Shown here in pieces: positions 60,098 to 64,000 of a stretch of 64,000 nt of DNA. Both the position numbers and the translations under genes were made by a program. This stretch comes from Erigeron canadensis (taxonomy: Eukaryota; Streptophyta; Magnoliopsida; Asterales; Asteraceae), in contig NC_057763.1 in NCBI RefSeq assembly GCF_010389155.1, positions 31,292,645 to 31,356,644 of the forward strand. Direction: 5' to 3'. The notes below the pieces were generated by a model that searched no databases, was not told the DNA's origin, and saw nothing but the letters and a program-made list of their open reading frames with translations. The first letter of the stretch is position 1; the number at the start of each line of letters is the position of its first letter.

Positions 60098-61375
60098 CTG
60101 AGATTGCAAACAAAAGTCAGATAACTTTAAGTGCATGGCAAAAACTTAAAAACAAGTATATATCGTGATACAAATTCCAAGCTATGAATTAAGGATTCAC
60201 GAGTCTATATTCAAAATATAGTAACTTATCATGGCCTTCTCTAAGTATTTGTGTAACACCCCAAAACCCAAAAAACTCAAAGTCATGGGCCGGCCTAGCA
60301 CCTTCGAAACACGCGTTAAAATCATAGTGAAAGTTACTGGAAGCCACAACTCAAGGCTTATAAAGTTGTCAAATGGCTCTTCTTCTATCCATGTAGGACG
60401 TATTGTAACTGTTACAAGCTTTTATAAACTTCACCACTTAAACTCCTTCCATCCTTGACTTCTTGTTTGGCCTACACAAACACTGGAATGGACACCAAGG
60501 AGATGCATGAGTCTCCCACCAATGTCAACTGAGGGGATACCGCTCTGATATCATTTGTAACTCCCCTGAGCCCAAAAGCATGGTATGACTCAATACCTTT
60601 AAACCCGGCTTAAAATCACGGTGAAAGATAATTGGTAACTCATAACTTAAGGGTTATAAGGTGATCAAATTTGTCTTTGTCTATCCAATGGGATTGACTT
60701 TTAAAGTTTGAGGCTTTGTGCAAAAATTCATTAATTACCACAACAGGGCCCTTAAGAAAACTAAAAGAAGTTGTTGCAAGTTTAAACACCGTCTTCTTAC
60801 AAGTTAACTCAACAACTAACATCAAAGGATCAACTATTGTATACACATATACTACACCAACCTTTGATCACAACTACACAATAACGAAGTTAAGAGTTTG
60901 GTAACGGATCCAAATGGGTCATACTTTTCATGGGTCAAAACGGGTGGATTGACCCGAATATGGTTTGCCTTAACAAATGCCCAAACAAAATTTTGGATCC
61001 GCCACTATTCTCCCACACTCTTGATCATTGTGAGAGAAACCAATCAAAAAGATAAAACAGGTGTGACTGGGTCTATAAAGAATCTATCTTGATTATACAA
61101 ATGACATGACAAAGGATGATGAAATCGAGTTTAATTACCTCATAAAAACAAGAAATAATATCATGACGAACAAAGTTTATTTGCCAAATTATCTACAATA
61201 ATACGCATATTTAGATCACTTTAACAGTTCATGGTTCAACTAATAGATCATAATTCTTAAGAACCAGATATACAATGATATTTTGATAATCAAATCAAAC
61301 ACAAAGGACTAAATATACAGGCTAATAACTTCTATACAAAAAAGAAAACATAAATGCTGTGAAAATGTTAGTTAC
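60098..61375 (-). other. Leader intron of the WNK gene, filled with repeats
   Basis: A probable 5'-UTR intron with donor CAAG/GTAACT at 61375 and acceptor CAATCTCAG at 60098, 24 bp before the ATG. It contains two related copies of a dispersed repeat, 60252-60440 and 60557-60720, starting TGTAACACCCC / TGTAACTCCCC and sharing TTAAAATCA(C/T)(A/G)GTGAAAG. Between them is GATACCGCTCTGATATCA, a typical plant LTR-edge phrase. A GGGTCAAAACGGGT fragment lies at 60940. Confidence 0.5.
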
Positions 61376-61466
61376 CTTGAATAATGCAGAATCAAACAAG
61401 AAGTTGTTTTAGGATCCTTCAATTATGTCAGAGAGAAATATGCATTACAGCAAGTTGTGTGTGGCC

Positions 61467-61475
61467 ATATAAATA
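61467..61475 (-). promoter_or_regulatory. TATA-like box of the WNK gene
   Basis: TATTTATAT on the minus strand, about 90 bp upstream of the leader-exon donor at 61376, fits transcription from about 61440. Next to it is a run of ATAGATATAGAT repeats (61478-61510). Confidence 0.4.
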
Positions 61476-61777
61476 CATATAGATATAGATTTATAGATAT
61501 AGATATAGAAGATGCGTGTGCTGATGTTAACTAGAGAGGTGCATGGGAAGATTGTGTGAATTAAAAAAATATAATATAGATTTTTAGTAGTATGTTGAAT
61601 AAGACATCATCTCGAATAAAAGTTTTTGAAAAGTATATTTTGTTTGATACGTATTTTAGACATTTAGTATCTAGATATTATGAACATATAAGATGTGACA
61701 ATTCAACTTATTGATGGTGGTGTTACTTCAAATGAACTGGAAAGTAATTTTATTTGGTGAATGAGAATGCATTGTTA

Positions 61778-62098
61778 GACTGTTCGCAATAGTTCAGGAT
61801 GTTTTTATGACAAATATCCTAATCAGCATATCGCGTCAGCTTTATATACATCCTTTTCATAAACACTTTTACCCACAATAATAATATATTCATATTTTCT
61901 ACAAACAACCAAACTATACTTTGTCAAACCAATTCATCATTCATCCAATTTTTGTCATCTTTCTACATCCTTCACTATCCTTTTCCACATACACCCAAGG
62001 ATGGATACCCACCACCTTATCACCAGAACAATATCCTTTCTACAAATATCTTCCATGTAATCACAACTCACTTATGGATACCCTTATTGTGGATGATC
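61778..62098. mobile_element. Harbinger-like MITE, 321 bp, TTA target duplication
   Basis: Ends GACTGTTCGCAATAG and TTATTGTGGATGATC are imperfect inverse copies, flanked by TTA at 61775-61777 and 62099-62101. The termini resemble those of the MITE at 22477-22762. Short frames inside are not genes. Confidence 0.6.
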
Positions 62099-62101
62099 TT
62101 A

Positions 62102-63836
62102 ATGCACGCAACCTTCTACTATGTAGGTTTGTCGAGATGGCATAACAATCAAAACTCATGTGGTTAATGGTTATTATGGGATTGATTATAAAATAAATAT
62201 TAAAATAAAATAAATAAAGTAAGATACTAACTATTGATCGCTAATAATGAAAGATTTATTAAACACAAGTATATACACTGATTCACTGAGATTCTTATGA
62301 TACACAACTGATTCACTAATATTTTTATGATATACAACGATTTTCAGTCTAGTAAAAAAATTGGTTTATTCGATTTAAATCAATACTTGTTTTTTTGGAA
62401 GGAGAACCGGATTATTATATATGGAAATTATCTTTAGATAATAAATATAATCAAATCATACAGGTTGGAGTAATGTAATGATGAGTTGTTTCATTGATCA
62501 TCTATGACGGTCAATTAGCTGTAAAACAATTTGGGGTGGACCAAAACGATAGTTGCTAGTTAATCAAGTCTATCCCGGTTCAACTCGTGTTGTAACATTA
62601 TTCTTTTCCAATCTCACCCGACCCATTCAGTTTACTGCTTCTAGCGCATAAGATTGAAACCGTAAACTGTTTACATTAACATTATGCATAAAAGTATAAT
62701 ATAAGTTGGTATAATAATGATTATAACCAATTTCGTGTCGTGTCTTTGAAATTCAAACAATCTCGCCTTGTCTGGATTTCACGATCTACCTCTATCGAGT
62801 ACCAGTAACATCCGTGACAATCATGGTTGTGGAAAACTGAAAAGGGAGAATCCATGAAAAGAAAAGGCAAAGCAAAACTCATGTGAACCAGCCAATTGAG
62901 CACATTAAATGTTCTGTCATAAAGTTCAATACATTGAATCAACAACCATGTTTGCCCATCACAATCACACAGATCATACAAAAAACGGTTCCAAATTGCA
63001 AAAGAGACGTCCCAAAATATCACAAAATATCGCATACCTGTAATCTTACCACAACCATGAAGTACTGTTATGAGTTTCACCAAGACTCTACCTCTATCAC
63101 ACGTATCTTGAGTCGGTTACCAATTCAACTTCGTTTTGAATCAATCTCGAGACATGTGATTGTTACAAGTAGTGTGGAACAAACAAAAGAAAAGGCATAT
63201 TGGATTCCTCTTTAAGCAAAAGCAAGGGAAAGATGTAATCCTAAACACATTTCGATCATGAACAAAGCAAACTCTTTCATTACAAAGTCTTGAAATGTAA
63301 ATTATGAATCACCATTAATGATTCCATGTGAAGACATGTGAACCTTTTGCTGCAAGTGTGTTGCAAAAGAAGAATCAAAGGCAAAGATATCTCTTTTTAA
63401 TGTCTAATGGCTCATGACTAATGAGTCAGCTCTACATAGCTCTATAATCTATACACTACTAGCAAAAATTGGCATACAAAATATCTGAAAATTAGCCAGC
63501 ATTAGAGGACTCTGCAAATTTCATCCGACACATCCTGATCTTGTCAGGGATTACAACCTGACACATACATAAGGTAGATCTTCTGCTCGAGTACAGAAAT
63601 TGCAACCTGGGGTGAAAATGGAGACCAATTACCAGCAGACTGCTTAATGTAGCCCGAATCTGAACGCTTCTCCATTAATCAGACAAAATCATGTCCCGGA
63701 GGGAAGTCCTGGTACTTTTAAACAGTTTTTGAAACAACCCAACTTGTGGTGTCAAAAAGCTCACAATCCAAAGCAGTACTATCCCTCTAAGTAACACATG
63801 GAGACTTCAATCTATTTCTAAAGCATACATAGCACC
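62102..63836. other. Spacer at right edge; possible untranslated sequence of an off-window gene
   Basis: It includes a small degenerate tandem repeat near 62276-62345 (ACTGATTCACT twice, 42 bp apart). A 120-aa minus-strand frame (63083-62721) has no recognisable domain. Sequence at 63490-63720 has more balanced composition and a minus-strand frame opening MEKRSDSGYIKQ, which might be part of a transcript running in from the right. Confidence 0.35.
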
Positions 63837-64000
63837 TAGGGGCGGAAAAATGGACGAGTTAGGTAACACATCAAAACAAAATAGGGTTCGCAACGGGTAA
63901 TTATCTGCATGAGCCAAAACGGGCCAGATTGAGTTGGCCGAAAACTCACTTTGTCTTGGATCCATTTTTTATTAACTTGGCGTCAAAAAAATATTACATG
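63837..64000. mobile_element. hAT-like element end, cut by the window edge
   Basis: Begins TAGGGGCGGAAAAATGG and continues with GGGTTCGCAACGGGT and AAAACGGGCC words typical of hAT-type MITE arms. The other end lies beyond the window. Confidence 0.4.

Noticed and set aside
62721..63083. 120-aa minus-strand open frame at the right edge
   Set aside because: No recognisable domain, unusual Trp/Phe/Cys-rich composition, no splice context; looks like chance.
63600..63690. Short minus-strand frame MEKRSDSGYIKQ...
   Set aside because: Only about 43 codons with stops close on both sides. It could be part of an untranslated region or an exon of an off-window gene, not enough for a CDS call.
1..64000. 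CRISPR arrays, rRNA, intact tRNA genes, or prophage-like cassettes
   Set aside because: Nothing with regular short repeats and unique spacers, no rRNA blocks and no full cloverleaf was found by eye; the DNA is clearly plant nuclear. tRNA detection by eye is limited.

Overview
This is nuclear DNA of a flowering plant. It is AT-rich, its genes are split by GT-AG introns, and its gene families (pollen-type GH28 polygalacturonases, DOMON/cytochrome b561 proteins, NPH3-BTB, plant WNK kinase) and transposons (hAT, Mutator-like, Harbinger and Stowaway MITEs, Helitron-like ends, Ty3-type LTRs) are those of a eudicot. An Asteraceae origin is my guess from the style of the repeats; it is not shown. No prokaryotic, organellar or viral gene was recognised. 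Exon borders were placed by hand from splice consensus, reading frame and comparison between paralogues inside the window.

Layout. (1) 1.8-10.3 kb, minus strand: three intact four-exon exo-polygalacturonase genes in tandem (401, 402 and 393 aa). (2) 11.3-27.0 kb, minus strand: a DOMON exon relic, then two paralogous DOMON + cytochrome b561 genes (373 and 393 aa). About 11 kb of nested transposons separates the two. (3) 27-33.5 kb: gene-poor DNA with Helitron-like ends, a tandem duplication and a hAT MITE. (4) 33.6-35.5 kb, plus strand: two single-exon genes for secreted DOMON-only proteins of 190 aa each. (5) 36.1-36.9 kb, minus: ALG13-type UDP-GlcNAc transferase subunit. (6) 37-42 kb: repeats, including a 430-bp Mutator-like element. 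(7) 42.2-45.4 kb, minus: hnRNP-like protein with two RRMs, whose last coding exon is only 14 nt. (8) 46-52 kb: 52-bp tandem repeats, a solo LTR and hairpin-forming repeats. (9) 52.1-60.1 kb: cytosolic-type thymidine kinase (plus), then an NPH3/BTB gene and a short WNK kinase (both minus). (10) 61.5-64 kb: MITEs and spacer.

Together. The left half is shaped by tandem duplication. The polygalacturonases act on cell-wall pectin. The DOMON array (two membrane b-type cytochromes, two soluble DOMON proteins and one relic) suggests apoplastic or plasma-membrane redox functions. The right half holds single-copy housekeeping or signalling genes with no obvious shared pathway. The clearest points for follow-up are the mixed-architecture DOMON cluster, the lost C-terminal tail of one copy, the 14-nt terminal exon of the hnRNP gene, and several transposons whose target-site duplications can be read directly.
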